Assembly: GCA_021372715.1 (NCBI GenBank)
Contig: JAJFTX010000137.1
Location: 1 to 21,212 of the forward strand
Direction of reading: 5' to 3'
Length of the DNA stretch: 21,212 bases
Source: Methanobacterium sp.
Lineage (GTDB): Archaea > Methanobacteriota > Methanobacteria > Methanobacteriales > Methanobacteriaceae
A model generated the notes under the pieces. It was not told where the DNA came from and did not search any database. It was given only the letters and a program-made list of their open reading frames with translations. Shown piece by piece: positions 7,399 through 15,239 of the stretch. The position numbers and the translations under genes are program-made. Every line of letters begins with the position of its first letter. The first letter of the stretch is position 1.

Positions 7399-7408
7399 TT
7401 TCCATAAT
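7223..7408. repeat. Direct repeat unit 2 (shared tract of TRAM copies)
   Basis: Partner of 6167-6352, offset by 1056 bp, with one mismatch in 186 bp. See the finding on gene conversion. Confidence 0.92.
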
Positions 7409-7454
7409 TAGATCCTAAAAAAATAATGGACCTTAACTACTATTGAATTTAAGA

Positions 7455-7464
7455 GCATATAAAG
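7455..7464 (-). promoter_or_regulatory. TATA box of TRAM copy B
   Basis: CTTTATATGC on the minus strand lies about 60 nt upstream of the GTG. It is offset by exactly 1056 bp from the TATA-like element of copy A, although the DNA between TATA and coding tract has diverged. Conservation at fixed spacing supports promoter function. Confidence 0.5.
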
Positions 7465-7514
7465 TGTTGTATTTACTGGTCAAAAATAAATATGAATTCC
7501 GGCTATAACTTACA

Positions 7515-8219
7515 TTAAAAACCTAACCATTGCTTAAATACAGCCAGGGTTGCGGCGTAAGCAAGGTCAAGATTATCCCCTGCTACTTTAAGGGCAAGTG
7601 TTGGGTTCTTCCAGACCTGATTATTGTTCCAGTACTGGGCTACCTTATATCCCTCATTTTTCCCGAATTCTAGAAATTTTTTAAGACCATTGTGAGTTTT
7701 AAGATTAAGAACCGGTAAAGGAATCTTGGTGGGGTAGATATGAGTTATCTGATCAGCGTATGAATAGAATAACTGATATTCCTTCATCTTATTGGTGGTA
7801 TGGGGTGCAGCGAAGGTGTCACTAATGTAATGGGATGCCATTCCCAAATGGAAACTTTCATCTTTAAAAAATTTAGCCTTCAATGTGGGATTGGAGGTTT
7901 TCATAGCGTTTTTATAATCATTCATGGCCATTTTAAGATATTCCTCAGCATAGTCTGTGCTAGCAGGGTATGCATGTTTCCATTTACTCTGTGAGTCCTT
8001 TACATCAGGATAATTAGCCCCTTTCTTCATCTCTGCCAGGTCCAGATTCTGACTTATGCTGGTGGGCATATCCTGGTAGAGCTGGGTTACGATAAGTTCA
8101 TGAGTCTTGTCATGCCCGGCGTTCCATGCAAAAGAGGAGCCCATTGCCATTAAAATAGTAAATAGAATCAGAATAAATAGTTTAGAAATAATTTTTCCCT
8201 CTAATGAGAATCTCATCAT
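7515..8219 (-). CDS. Secreted zinc-dependent phospholipase C-like protein
   Basis: This 234-residue protein has a signal peptide (about 1-31, hydrophobic 11-30). Cleavage before W32 would give a Trp N-terminus, which in the bacterial zinc phospholipase C/S1-P1 nuclease fold is itself a metal ligand. Other candidate ligands are H36 or H40, D72 (YPDVKD), H82, H124, and H130, D134 and H140 in HYISDTFAAPH, which closely follows the family signature H-x3-D-x5-H. The distal His and Glu of the bacterial enzymes seem replaced by Y152 and D156 in YSYAD, so the third metal may be missing. Start: ATG 8219 (or 8216) with AAAGGGG upstream. A TATA-like element about 25 nt away implies a very short leader. 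It is probably exported; the substrate could be phospholipid or nucleic acid. Confidence 0.85.
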   Translation of the reverse strand: MMRFSLEGKIISKLFILILFTILMAMGSSFAWNAGHDKTHELIVTQLYQDMPTSISQNLDLAEMKKGANYPDVKDSQSKWKHAYPASTDYAEEYLKMAMNDYKNAMKTSNPTLKAKFFKDESFHLGMASHYISDTFAAPHTTNKMKEYQLFYSYADQITHIYPTKIPLPVLNLKTHNGLKKFLEFGKNEGYKVAQYWNNNQVWKNPTLALKVAGDNLDLAYAATLAVFKQWLGF

Positions 8220-8238
8220 ACCCCTTTGTATGTAGAGA

Positions 8239-8250
8239 TATTATAATAAA
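8239..8250 (-). promoter_or_regulatory. TATA-like element of the phospholipase C-like gene
   Basis: TTTATTATAATA on the minus strand is centred about 25 nt upstream of the ATG at 8219. It would start transcription within a few bases of the start codon. Confidence 0.4.
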
Positions 8251-8269
8251 TTTTTAGATTACTCGTTAT

Positions 8270-8312
8270 AAAAAAAGTAATTATTTCCCACAAAAAAAAG
8301 AAAGTGGGGAAA
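8270..8312 (-). terminator. Hairpin terminator after the vWA/SdrD-B gene
   Basis: On the minus strand, directly after the stop at 8319, TTTCCCCAC and GTGGGAAA (complements at 8304-8312 and 8284-8291) can pair around a T-rich loop, with one bulged base. A further run, TTACTTTTTTTATAA, follows. It separates this gene from the phospholipase C-like gene downstream. Confidence 0.6.
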
Positions 8313-8318
8313 GATTTT

Positions 8319-11300
8319 TTATTTTTTCCTAGCTAGGATGTATCCACTGAATACTACTAACAGAGCCAAAATCATGCTTCCCAGTGGTGTTCCAGTGGGT
8401 TGCATAGGTACGGTTTTACCATGTACTGGTGGGCATGGTGGTTTTGGTTTTTCTATAACGGTTACCGTTGCACTGTCACTGTTATCTGGGTTAGGGTCGT
8501 AGGTGTCGCTTTCCACTACTGCCGTGTTGGTGAACTTACCAGTTTGGGTAGTTCGGGCGGTGATGGTCAGTGTAGCGGTCTGATCTTTTTCCAGGTCGCC
8601 GATGGTCCATATACCTGTTTCTGGATCGAAGTCTCCCATGGAAGGATCATAATCTAGGATTATAATACTCTCTGGCATGTCATCAGTGACTCTGGTATTT
8701 ACTGCGGTATCCGGTCCCAGGTTGGTCACCACTATGGTGTAGGTGATGATATCCCCTACATATACCACTTCTGGGTAGACTGTTTTGGTTATGATCAGAT
8801 CTGCTGCTTCCTGATATAGACCAGCGTTCACATTGAGATAAACAGTTCCAGAGGTGTATTCTCTGGTGGCTGATTCACCTGTTGGTGGATAGGCTGAGCT
8901 GTTTATGGATGGGTCGTTACCTACATCCTGCAGTGTGAAAGTGTATCCATCGGGTTTGATGAATTTCACATAGTAGAAGTTAGGTATCTCATTACTGAAT
9001 AAGTAGTTACCACTAGCATCGGTGATTGTGGTATTCACTAATGTATAGGTTACTCCATTGTACAGTTCCACTGTAACACCGGGTATGCCTGGTTCTCCAG
9101 GGTCTCGCAGTCCGTTACGGTTCAGGTCGTTCCACACGTAGGATCCAATGGTAACTGGTTCATACATACCAGCATCGATGTATGGATTGTTTTCACCTGC
9201 ATATAACGTCACAGGGCTGGTGAATCCATCGGGATGTGCTTTGTTGGTTTGATCTCCAGGTACCACTGGACTGAATGTAAATCCAGGTAGTAATTCAAAC
9301 CATAGATAGTATGATCCAGGTATCAGGTTGGTGAAGCTGTAGAATCCATTACTATCGGTGTAGGTGAAGCCATGATAGCCTCCCTGTTCATCGTATAATT
9401 CTACTCTTACATTTGGTAATCCTGTTCCTCTGCCATCAAATATTCCGTTGGCATTCTGGTCGTTCCATACGAATTGGCCTATGCTGGCAGGCATCCACAT
9501 ACCGGCATCCCAGTAGTCCTGATTTTCACCAGAGACCAGTGTTGTGGTTGCTGTTAAACCGCTTATGGGGTTGGCCTGGTTATCGTAGCCGGGTCCATAG
9601 TTAAAGCTGATGTTGTAACCGGTTGGTTTTATGAATTCTAGATAGTAACTTCCAGGTAGTACGCTGAAGCTGTAGAATCCATTGGCATCTGTTGATGTTG
9701 TTTGAAGTATTTGTCCGGTTCCATCATACAAGTTAACGTTTACTCCAGCAAGTGGAGGTTCACCTGCATCGATGTCTCCATTGACGTTTAGATCATCCCA
9801 TACGTAGTCACCTATTAATGCGTTCTGGTACATTCCGGCATCCCATTGTAACTGATTCTGACCTGATGTCAAGGTTATATTTGGTGTTTTTCCTGTGGCT
9901 GAGCAAGCAGTGCTATATATTGCCCCTGCTTGGAAGCATGGACTGTAATTCCAACTAGAATCTGGTTTGTTGAAGAGCACATAGTAATTTCCTGGTGTGA
10001 GGTTGTTGAATAAGTAGTAACCACTAGCATTGGTAGTGGTACTGGTTACCAGTAAATCAGTGATGCTGTTATATAATTCCACGGTTACGTTGTTCAGACC
10101 GGGTTCTCCGGATTGCCAGATTCCATCTGCGTTCAGATCATCCCAAACAAAGTCTCCGATACTGGCTAATTGATACATACCGCAATCCCAGGTCAGATCA
10201 GTCTGACCGGGTGCCAGGTAGAATATCTGTGTAAATCCAGATGCATTTGCTTTGTTTGTTTGATCACCAGGTACAATTGGACTGACTATGAAGCCTGAAG
10301 GTATACTGAAGCCTACATAGTAATTTCCGGGTAATAGACCTGTGAATAGATAGAATCCACCTCCTGATGTGGTTGTGGTTCCTGCTACGGTACCATTTGC
10401 ATAGTACAGGGTTACATTTATTCCGTCTATTCCCATACCATTTCCCTGGTATATTCCATCAGCGTTCTGATCATTCCACACGAAGTCTCCTACTGATGCA
10501 TATAACTCTTCATAACCTAACATTCCAGCATCCCAGTAGTCCTGGGACTCACCAGCGTTTATGGTGATGAGCGTGGTAAAACCTGTTGTTGTATTGGCAG
10601 TGTTATCTGTAACTCCTGGTATGTACGGACTTATAGCGTAACCAGGGGGTGCGATAAATTGCAGATAGTAGCTTCCAGGTAACACACTGAAGCCGTATAA
10701 TCCAGATGCATCAGTGGATGTGGTCTGTAAAAGAACCATAGTGTCACTGTAGAGTTTTACTATTATTCCAGGAAGACCTGGTTCACCAGGATCTATATAA
10801 CCATTATAGTTAAGGTCCAGCCATACCAGATCTCCAATGGTAGCGTTGGGGTACATTCCAGCGTCCCATTGTAGCTGACTCTGTCCTGAGGTTAGGTATA
10901 TGTTAGGTGTTTTTCCAGTAACCTGATCTGCGGTGCTGTATATAGCTCCAGCCTGGAAAGATGGGCTGAAATTATAGCCTGCTGGTTTGATGAACTTGAC
11001 GTAGTAGTTACCTGGTACAAGGTTGTTGAACAGATAATAACCACTGGCATTTGTGGTGGTACTGGTTACCAGTAAATCAGTGATGCTGTTATATAACTGA
11101 ACAGCGATATTGTTCAGTCCTGGTTCTCCGGATTGCCAGATACCATCTGCATTCAGATCATCCCAAACAAAGTCGCCTATACTGGCTAATTGATACATAC
11201 CGCAATCCCAGGTCAGATCAGTCTGACCGGATGTTAGGGTGAATGTATCAGTAATTCCTAGTGCGTTTGCTTTGTTAGTCTGATCTCCAGGTACTTTAGG

Positions 11301-12905
11301 GCTGACTATAAATCCAGAGGGTATGGTAAATCCTACATAGTAATCTCCGGGTACTAGATTAGTGAAGAAGTAGTATCCATTGGCATCTGTGTTGGTTGTC
11401 CCTGCTACTGAACCGTTGCTATGATATAGGGTTACAGTAACTCCAGGTATTCCATATCCATTTCCCTGGTATATTCCGTCTGCGTTCTGATCATTCCATA
11501 CATAGTCTCCCACTGTGGCTGTTTTATATATACCCGCATCCCAGGTGTAGTCCTGTTCACCACATACCAGGTTGAATATTGCGGTGTTTCCCGTGGTTGG
11601 GTTGGCTTTATTATCATATCCTGCTCCATAAAAGGGGCTGATATAATAACCTGCAGGTGTGCTGAAATTTAGGTAGTAATTACCTGGGATCAGGTTATTG
11701 AAGTAGTAATTTCCATTGGCATCGGTTACAGTTGTATCAAGCTGGGTTCCGGTTGAGTTGTACAGTTTTACTAGTACATTTGGCACTCCCGGTTCTCCTA
11801 TATCATACATTCCATTGGCATTTAAATCTTCCCAAACCAGGTCTCCTATACTTGCATAGGGGAAGTCTACTTCAGGTATGGGTAGAATTATCCTGTTTCC
11901 GGGTTCATCATTTGGTTTGGTATAGTCAACGTATGCTTGTACATTGGTTGGTACATCATTTCCATATTTTTTTAATGGATCTATCACCTGATGATAGGTA
12001 ACGTTCCAGGTTTCGCCCTGACCTAGTCGTGGTATATACCAGGTTAAGGTTCTGGTACCATCCGGATTTAGGACGTTGGTAGTTGGTGCTATAGTTGCTG
12101 ATCCATTCACATAATTCATATAGGAAGGTATCACGTCAGTAACTTGTATGTCCGTAGCTACTTTAGTTATCTCTTTAAATATATCGTTGTAAATTTGGTC
12201 TAAGGATTGAGCATCCACGGCAAAATAATATTTACCCCCGGTTACTGTTGCGATGGTGGTTAATACATTTGGATCCACATCTGCTCCCAAACCAACAGTG
12301 TAAATGGTGTAACCTAATGCTGCTGCTTGCTGTGCTCGATAGATGGCCATCTGATCAGGGTCTAAATATTGGCCACCAATAGTTCCACCGCCTTCATTAA
12401 ATTGTCCATCAGTTAATAGGATGATGAAGCGCTGGTAAGTTGGTAGTGTTGATGCTCCTAATAAGTTTGTTGAAGTTTGGATTGCTAGAGCACCGTTAGT
12501 AGTAGAACCTGGTTGTCCTTGATTAACTACGTTAATAGCCTGAGTGTAATTATTGGTTAATGCTAACTGCTGTCTTATTACATTATCCCAATTGACAACA
12601 CCAACTTTATCTTTTGTTGGGTCTAATTTATTGATGAAATTAATAACCGCAGTTTTTCTCAGGCCAGTTGGGTCACTAGTTCGCATACTACCTGAGCTGT
12701 CGATGGCAAATACCACGTCAGCGGCATTGGTTACATTTTCACTGGATCCAGTTACTTCGATGGTTACGTTAACATCAGTACAACTGGTTCTATCTGCACT
12801 TTTATTGGCAGCTATATTCTCTGTTGCAAATGCTGCTCCAGATAAAGTTAAGCTGATTATCAGTGTTAAGACTAGTAGAGTTAATTTTATCTTTGTTTTT
12901 TCCAT
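8319..12905 (-). CDS. Giant surface protein: vWA, nine SdrD-B repeats, DUF11, C-terminal anchor
   Basis: This is a 1528-residue protein; ATG 12905 has GAGGTG 5 nt upstream. Domains in order: signal peptide (1 to about 28); von Willebrand A domain (about 60-250) with a complete MIDAS (D69, S71, S73; T135/T136; D166 in LLTDG); a DUF11-like linker (about 255-345); nine SdrD-B/Cna-B-like repeats beginning near residues 351, 463, 574, 688, 803, 914, 1029, 1140 and 1251, each opening like ASIGDFVWDDLNADG; a DUF11 domain (about 1368-1475); and a Pro-rich linker with a membrane helix ending ILARKK. The Asp/Asn-rich loop DLNADG suggests Ca2+ binding. By analogy it is a rod-like adhesin displaying a metal-dependent ligand-binding vWA head. 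Anchoring is by the C-terminal helix, not by pseudomurein repeats as in its neighbours. Confidence 0.95.
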   Translation of the reverse strand: MEKTKIKLTLLVLTLIISLTLSGAAFATENIAANKSADRTSCTDVNVTIEVTGSSENVTNAADVVFAIDSSGSMRTSDPTGLRKTAVINFINKLDPTKDKVGVVNWDNVIRQQLALTNNYTQAINVVNQGQPGSTTNGALAIQTSTNLLGASTLPTYQRFIILLTDGQFNEGGGTIGGQYLDPDQMAIYRAQQAAALGYTIYTVGLGADVDPNVLTTIATVTGGKYYFAVDAQSLDQIYNDIFKEITKVATDIQVTDVIPSYMNYVNGSATIAPTTNVLNPDGTRTLTWYIPRLGQGETWNVTYHQVIDPLKKYGNDVPTNVQAYVDYTKPNDEPGNRIILPIPEVDFPYASIGDLVWEDLNANGMYDIGEPGVPNVLVKLYNSTGTQLDTTVTDANGNYYFNNLIPGNYYLNFSTPAGYYISPFYGAGYDNKANPTTGNTAIFNLVCGEQDYTWDAGIYKTATVGDYVWNDQNADGIYQGNGYGIPGVTVTLYHSNGSVAGTTNTDANGYYFFTNLVPGDYYVGFTIPSGFIVSPKVPGDQTNKANALGITDTFTLTSGQTDLTWDCGMYQLASIGDFVWDDLNADGIWQSGEPGLNNIAVQLYNSITDLLVTSTTTNASGYYLFNNLVPGNYYVKFIKPAGYNFSPSFQAGAIYSTADQVTGKTPNIYLTSGQSQLQWDAGMYPNATIGDLVWLDLNYNGYIDPGEPGLPGIIVKLYSDTMVLLQTTSTDASGLYGFSVLPGSYYLQFIAPPGYAISPYIPGVTDNTANTTTGFTTLITINAGESQDYWDAGMLGYEELYASVGDFVWNDQNADGIYQGNGMGIDGINVTLYYANGTVAGTTTTSGGGFYLFTGLLPGNYYVGFSIPSGFIVSPIVPGDQTNKANASGFTQIFYLAPGQTDLTWDCGMYQLASIGDFVWDDLNADGIWQSGEPGLNNVTVELYNSITDLLVTSTTTNASGYYLFNNLTPGNYYVLFNKPDSSWNYSPCFQAGAIYSTACSATGKTPNITLTSGQNQLQWDAGMYQNALIGDYVWDDLNVNGDIDAGEPPLAGVNVNLYDGTGQILQTTSTDANGFYSFSVLPGSYYLEFIKPTGYNISFNYGPGYDNQANPISGLTATTTLVSGENQDYWDAGMWMPASIGQFVWNDQNANGIFDGRGTGLPNVRVELYDEQGGYHGFTYTDSNGFYSFTNLIPGSYYLWFELLPGFTFSPVVPGDQTNKAHPDGFTSPVTLYAGENNPYIDAGMYEPVTIGSYVWNDLNRNGLRDPGEPGIPGVTVELYNGVTYTLVNTTITDASGNYLFSNEIPNFYYVKFIKPDGYTFTLQDVGNDPSINSSAYPPTGESATREYTSGTVYLNVNAGLYQEAADLIITKTVYPEVVYVGDIITYTIVVTNLGPDTAVNTRVTDDMPESIIILDYDPSMGDFDPETGIWTIGDLEKDQTATLTITARTTQTGKFTNTAVVESDTYDPNPDNSDSATVTVIEKPKPPCPPVHGKTVPMQPTGTPLGSMILALLVVFSGYILARKK
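9489..11519. repeat. Three-domain internal tandem duplication (about 1020 bp)
   Basis: SdrD-B repeats 2-3-4 (10500-11519) and 5-6-7 (9489-10499) match in order. Matching sequence is in register at an offset of exactly 1020 bp: for example the stretch at 10141-10210 and 11161-11230 differs at only a few positions. Repeats 2, 5 and 8 are of one subtype (NDQNADG/NANG without GEPG), and 3 and 6 of another (IWQSGEPGLNN). Confidence 0.85.
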
Positions 12906-13133
12906 TTTTTCACCTCTTTTTACGTTTTTTAACTTTTTTATAGTCCTTATTTTTACGAACTATAATATTTGAGATGAATAAATAACTCTCTATTACTTTT
13001 AATCAGTGCGTAAAGGAAAATAGTTGTCAATAAAAAAAATTCGATGATTTGAAGGTGTCCTTATAGTTTATCTTAGCTAGAGAATTTTCATTCATCGATT
13101 ATATTATGTTTTTATTCATATTTAAATTTAACA
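12906..13133 (-). promoter_or_regulatory. Upstream region of the giant surface protein
   Basis: About 230 bp without a gene. It holds the SD AGAGGTG (complement at 12911-12917) and several TATA-like stretches on the minus strand, for instance around 13100-13130 (TTTAAATATGAAT, ATAATATAATC). A distal TATA would imply a long leader, as in the adhesin genes. I see no conserved operator. Confidence 0.3.
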
Positions 13134-13166
13134 TAAAAAATGGTGAATAATTATTAAGTATTCACC
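13134..13166 (-). terminator. Hairpin terminator overlapping the glycosyltransferase stop
   Basis: A perfect 8-bp inverted repeat GGTGAATA (13142-13149) / TATTCACC (13159-13166) with a 9-nt loop is followed on the minus strand by ATTTTTTATG. The upstream arm contains the TGA stop (13162-13164) of the glycosyltransferase gene. Confidence 0.65.
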
Positions 13167-14109
13167 TACTGGTGATGAGCTTCTTGGAGTAAATAAACAA
13201 CATCTCCACAGAATATAGTAAATAATAGAGTGGATAAAATCTCTTATGTTTCTTTACCAGTGTGAAATGGCTTTTTAGATTGTTTTTAAGTCTTTTGAGG
13301 TTGGTGTTGAATTTTTTATATCTGGATAGGCTAATTTTATGCCAGATCTCTGCTGTGGGTACCAGTAGGATGCGGTATCCTTTATCTTTCATACGTAAGG
13401 ATAGGTCGATGTCTTCTGCTCCGAAGAAGAAATCCGTATCCAGGAATGTACCTGGTATATCTGCCCGGATCATCAATGAAGCTCCGGTTATCCAGTCCAG
13501 TTCCACGGGCTGGTTGGTCTGGATCTTCTCCTCCAGGTAGTTGTATCCCGGATAGATCCACCAGTTTATATAACCTCCCAGAGCGGTTTGCATATCTTTT
13601 CTCCCATAGTAATCATAGAAATAGATCTTGGGCCCTACCATGGCAATTTTCTGATCTTCACTTATGACCTTCACCATCTCATCCAGATAATTTTTTCCAA
13701 CCACGATATCGTTGTTTAGAATCTCTATATAATCTGGTTTAAGATATTTTTGGACGAAATCTATCCCAACATTGTTTCCCTCAGCGAATCCGTAATTCTT
13801 ATCATTCTTGATTATGTAGAGGTTTTTCTGGAATTTACCATCAAAATCAACCGCATCATATTTGTCCTTTTCCAATATAACATAATCTAAGGGTTTATTA
13901 TCTTTTTTAAATGGGAAGAAGTCTGATTCCAGTTCCAGATCACCCTGGGCATATTCTACTACTCTGGAGACTGAATCATCATCTGAACCATTATCTACTA
14001 ATATAACATTATAACTGGGATATTCTATCTGAAATATTGATTCCAGACATTCTATGGTGTCCTTCCAGTTGTTCCAGTTTAAAACTATTATAGAAACCTT
14101 CGGTTGCAT
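13162..14109 (-). CDS. Glycosyltransferase family 2 (rhamnosyltransferase-like)
   Basis: This is a 315-residue GT-A enzyme; ATG 14109 follows AGGTG about 8 nt upstream. Family motifs: VSIIVLNWNNWKDTIECLES (5-24), VDNGSDD with D39, ILNNDIVV (130-137, the DxD-equivalent), DWITGASLMIR (205-215), and FFFGAEDIDLSLR (227-239) with the catalytic acid pair near E232/D233, then H257. The hydrophobic tail (291-310) suggests loose membrane association. Between VDNGS and NYGFAEGNN there is an extra segment of about 40 residues compared with ordinary members; I recall similar inserts in methanogen enzymes of this family. It transfers a sugar from a nucleotide donor, likely for surface glycans or glycoproteins. 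Its setting among sequon-rich surface proteins fits that, but the substrate is unknown. Confidence 0.93.
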   Translation of the reverse strand: MQPKVSIIVLNWNNWKDTIECLESIFQIEYPSYNVILVDNGSDDDSVSRVVEYAQGDLELESDFFPFKKDNKPLDYVILEKDKYDAVDFDGKFQKNLYIIKNDKNYGFAEGNNVGIDFVQKYLKPDYIEILNNDIVVGKNYLDEMVKVISEDQKIAMVGPKIYFYDYYGRKDMQTALGGYINWWIYPGYNYLEEKIQTNQPVELDWITGASLMIRADIPGTFLDTDFFFGAEDIDLSLRMKDKGYRILLVPTAEIWHKISLSRYKKFNTNLKRLKNNLKSHFTLVKKHKRFYPLYYLLYSVEMLFIYSKKLITSR

Positions 14110-14270
14110 AAAAAATTACACCTTTCTCTAGTAAAAATTTAATAATAAAAACATTGACCATAATTTATGATTTAGTTTATTCTTTTTTAGTTTAAGAATG
14201 TTAAATACCTATTATATTAAGGGTTTTAAAATATTTAATAAATGATTTATGATTCTTTATTTATCTTAAA

Positions 14271-14289
14271 GAACCTTTATATTATAATA
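14271..14289 (+). promoter_or_regulatory. BRE/TATA of the TetR gene (leaderless start)
   Basis: AAAGAACC followed by TTTATATTATAAT looks like an archaeal BRE-TATA pair. The TATA centre near 14280 is 25 nt before the ATG at 14305. Transcription would begin at or next to that ATG, consistent with the absence of an SD. Confidence 0.55.
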
Positions 14290-14304
14290 AATAAATTGAT
14301 ATAC

Positions 14305-14874
14305 ATGGATACAGATGAAAAAATATTAAAAGCAGCTCTAACCGAATTTGCTCAGAAAAGCTACGGCGGTGCCCGAACTAAATGCATCGCTAAAGAAGCT
14401 GATTTTAGCGAATTAACATTGTTTAGAAGGTTTAAAAATAAGAAAAGCTTATTTGAACGGGTTTATAATGAGAACCTTGAAAAGTTCAAAGAAGAAGTTA
14501 TAGCTCTCAATGATGAAATGGAAAATACTGAATTTGAAGACCCCCGGGAATTTATAAATTCATATATAGAACGCATGTCAAAAATAATATATGATAACAT
14601 CGAATTAATCCGTATAACCATTTTTGACCCATCTATAAAAGAAGAACTCTTTAAAGAAATAGCACCCCATGGTGCCCAACTCTTGCAGAAGAAACTAAAA
14701 AATGATAATATCGATTACTTCACACTGGTACTTATCATGGCTTCTACAATAATTCTAACCATGAACAACCTATACCTGGAGAGAACCAAACTTGATCATG
14801 ATAAATTTATAAAATCCATTACAGAAAGCTTTTATAATTATATTGATGATCCTGGTGATCTAAAGAATAAGTAG
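14305..14874 (+). CDS. TetR/AcrR family transcriptional regulator
   Basis: This is a 189-residue regulator from ATG 14305. The frame is open to an ATG at 14242, but the extra 21 residues are hydrophobic and unlike the family, and the TATA box places the mRNA start at 14305. The N-terminal TetR HTH is clear: DEKILKAALTEFAQKSYGGA (helix 1), TKCIAKEADFSELTLFRRFK (HTH with recognition helix), NKKSLFERV. The C-terminal ligand domain (about 55-180) is helical and not assignable to a ligand. It is divergent from the glycosyltransferase at 14109 with about 195 bp between, which makes that gene and itself candidate targets. It is convergent with the zinc-ribbon gene, with only 20 bp between stops. Confidence 0.92.
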   Translation: MDTDEKILKAALTEFAQKSYGGARTKCIAKEADFSELTLFRRFKNKKSLFERVYNENLEKFKEEVIALNDEMENTEFEDPREFINSYIERMSKIIYDNIELIRITIFDPSIKEELFKEIAPHGAQLLQKKLKNDNIDYFTLVLIMASTIILTMNNLYLERTKLDHDKFIKSITESFYNYIDDPGDLKNK

Positions 14875-14894
14875 AATTAAAAAAATTTTCTCTA

Positions 14895-15239
14895 TTATCT
14901 ATTCATTATTTCTCTCTTTTTAGCTTGAAATTCTTCCTCGGTGATCATTTCATTTATGGAGAGACCATCCCCAGGAGTTGATTCATGAGATTCTCTCTCC
15001 CCTTCCAGGCTAGATGTGGCTTTATCAATAAATCCACCTATGTCTTCCATGATTCCTTTATCTGATTCTTTTAGAGATTCCATGGGGTCTTCCCTTTTAT
15101 GGGGTGTAACTGGTTTTCTAATGGTGGTTGTATCTTCGGTTTGTGGGGTTCCACATTCTTTACAGAATCTACTACTGGAATTATTATCAGTTGAACATTT
15201 GGGACAGATATTACTGGCTGGTGATTGTTCTTCAACCAT
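14895..15239 (-). CDS. Zinc-ribbon protein with SHOCT-like C-terminus
   Basis: This is a 114-residue protein; ATG 15239 has AAGGTGA about 6 nt upstream. A zinc ribbon (C12, C15, C26, C29: CPKC ... CKECG) is followed by a polar linker and a C-terminal segment, SINEMITEEEFQAKKREIMN (about 94-113). This matches the short SHOCT motif, an oligomerisation or interaction module usually found at protein ends. There is no membrane segment. Together with the genes at 2713, 3668 and 15581 it makes four ribbon proteins in the window, but the ribbons differ in type. Function is unknown. Confidence 0.8.
   Translation of the reverse strand: MVEEQSPASNICPKCSTDNNSSSRFCKECGTPQTEDTTTIRKPVTPHKREDPMESLKESDKGIMEDIGGFIDKATSSLEGERESHESTPGDGLSINEMITEEEFQAKKREIMNR

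Noticed and set aside
6115..7408. Composite transposon, with TRAM repeats as ends
   Set aside because: The repeated tract is coding TRAM sequence with no terminal inverted repeats, no target-site duplication that I can see and no transposase between the copies.
12553..12972. Plus-strand open frame of 139 codons opposite the start of the giant surface protein
   Set aside because: It lies antisense to the strongly supported signal peptide and vWA domain, has no SD, and its product has no recognisable fold. It is a shadow of codon bias on the other strand.
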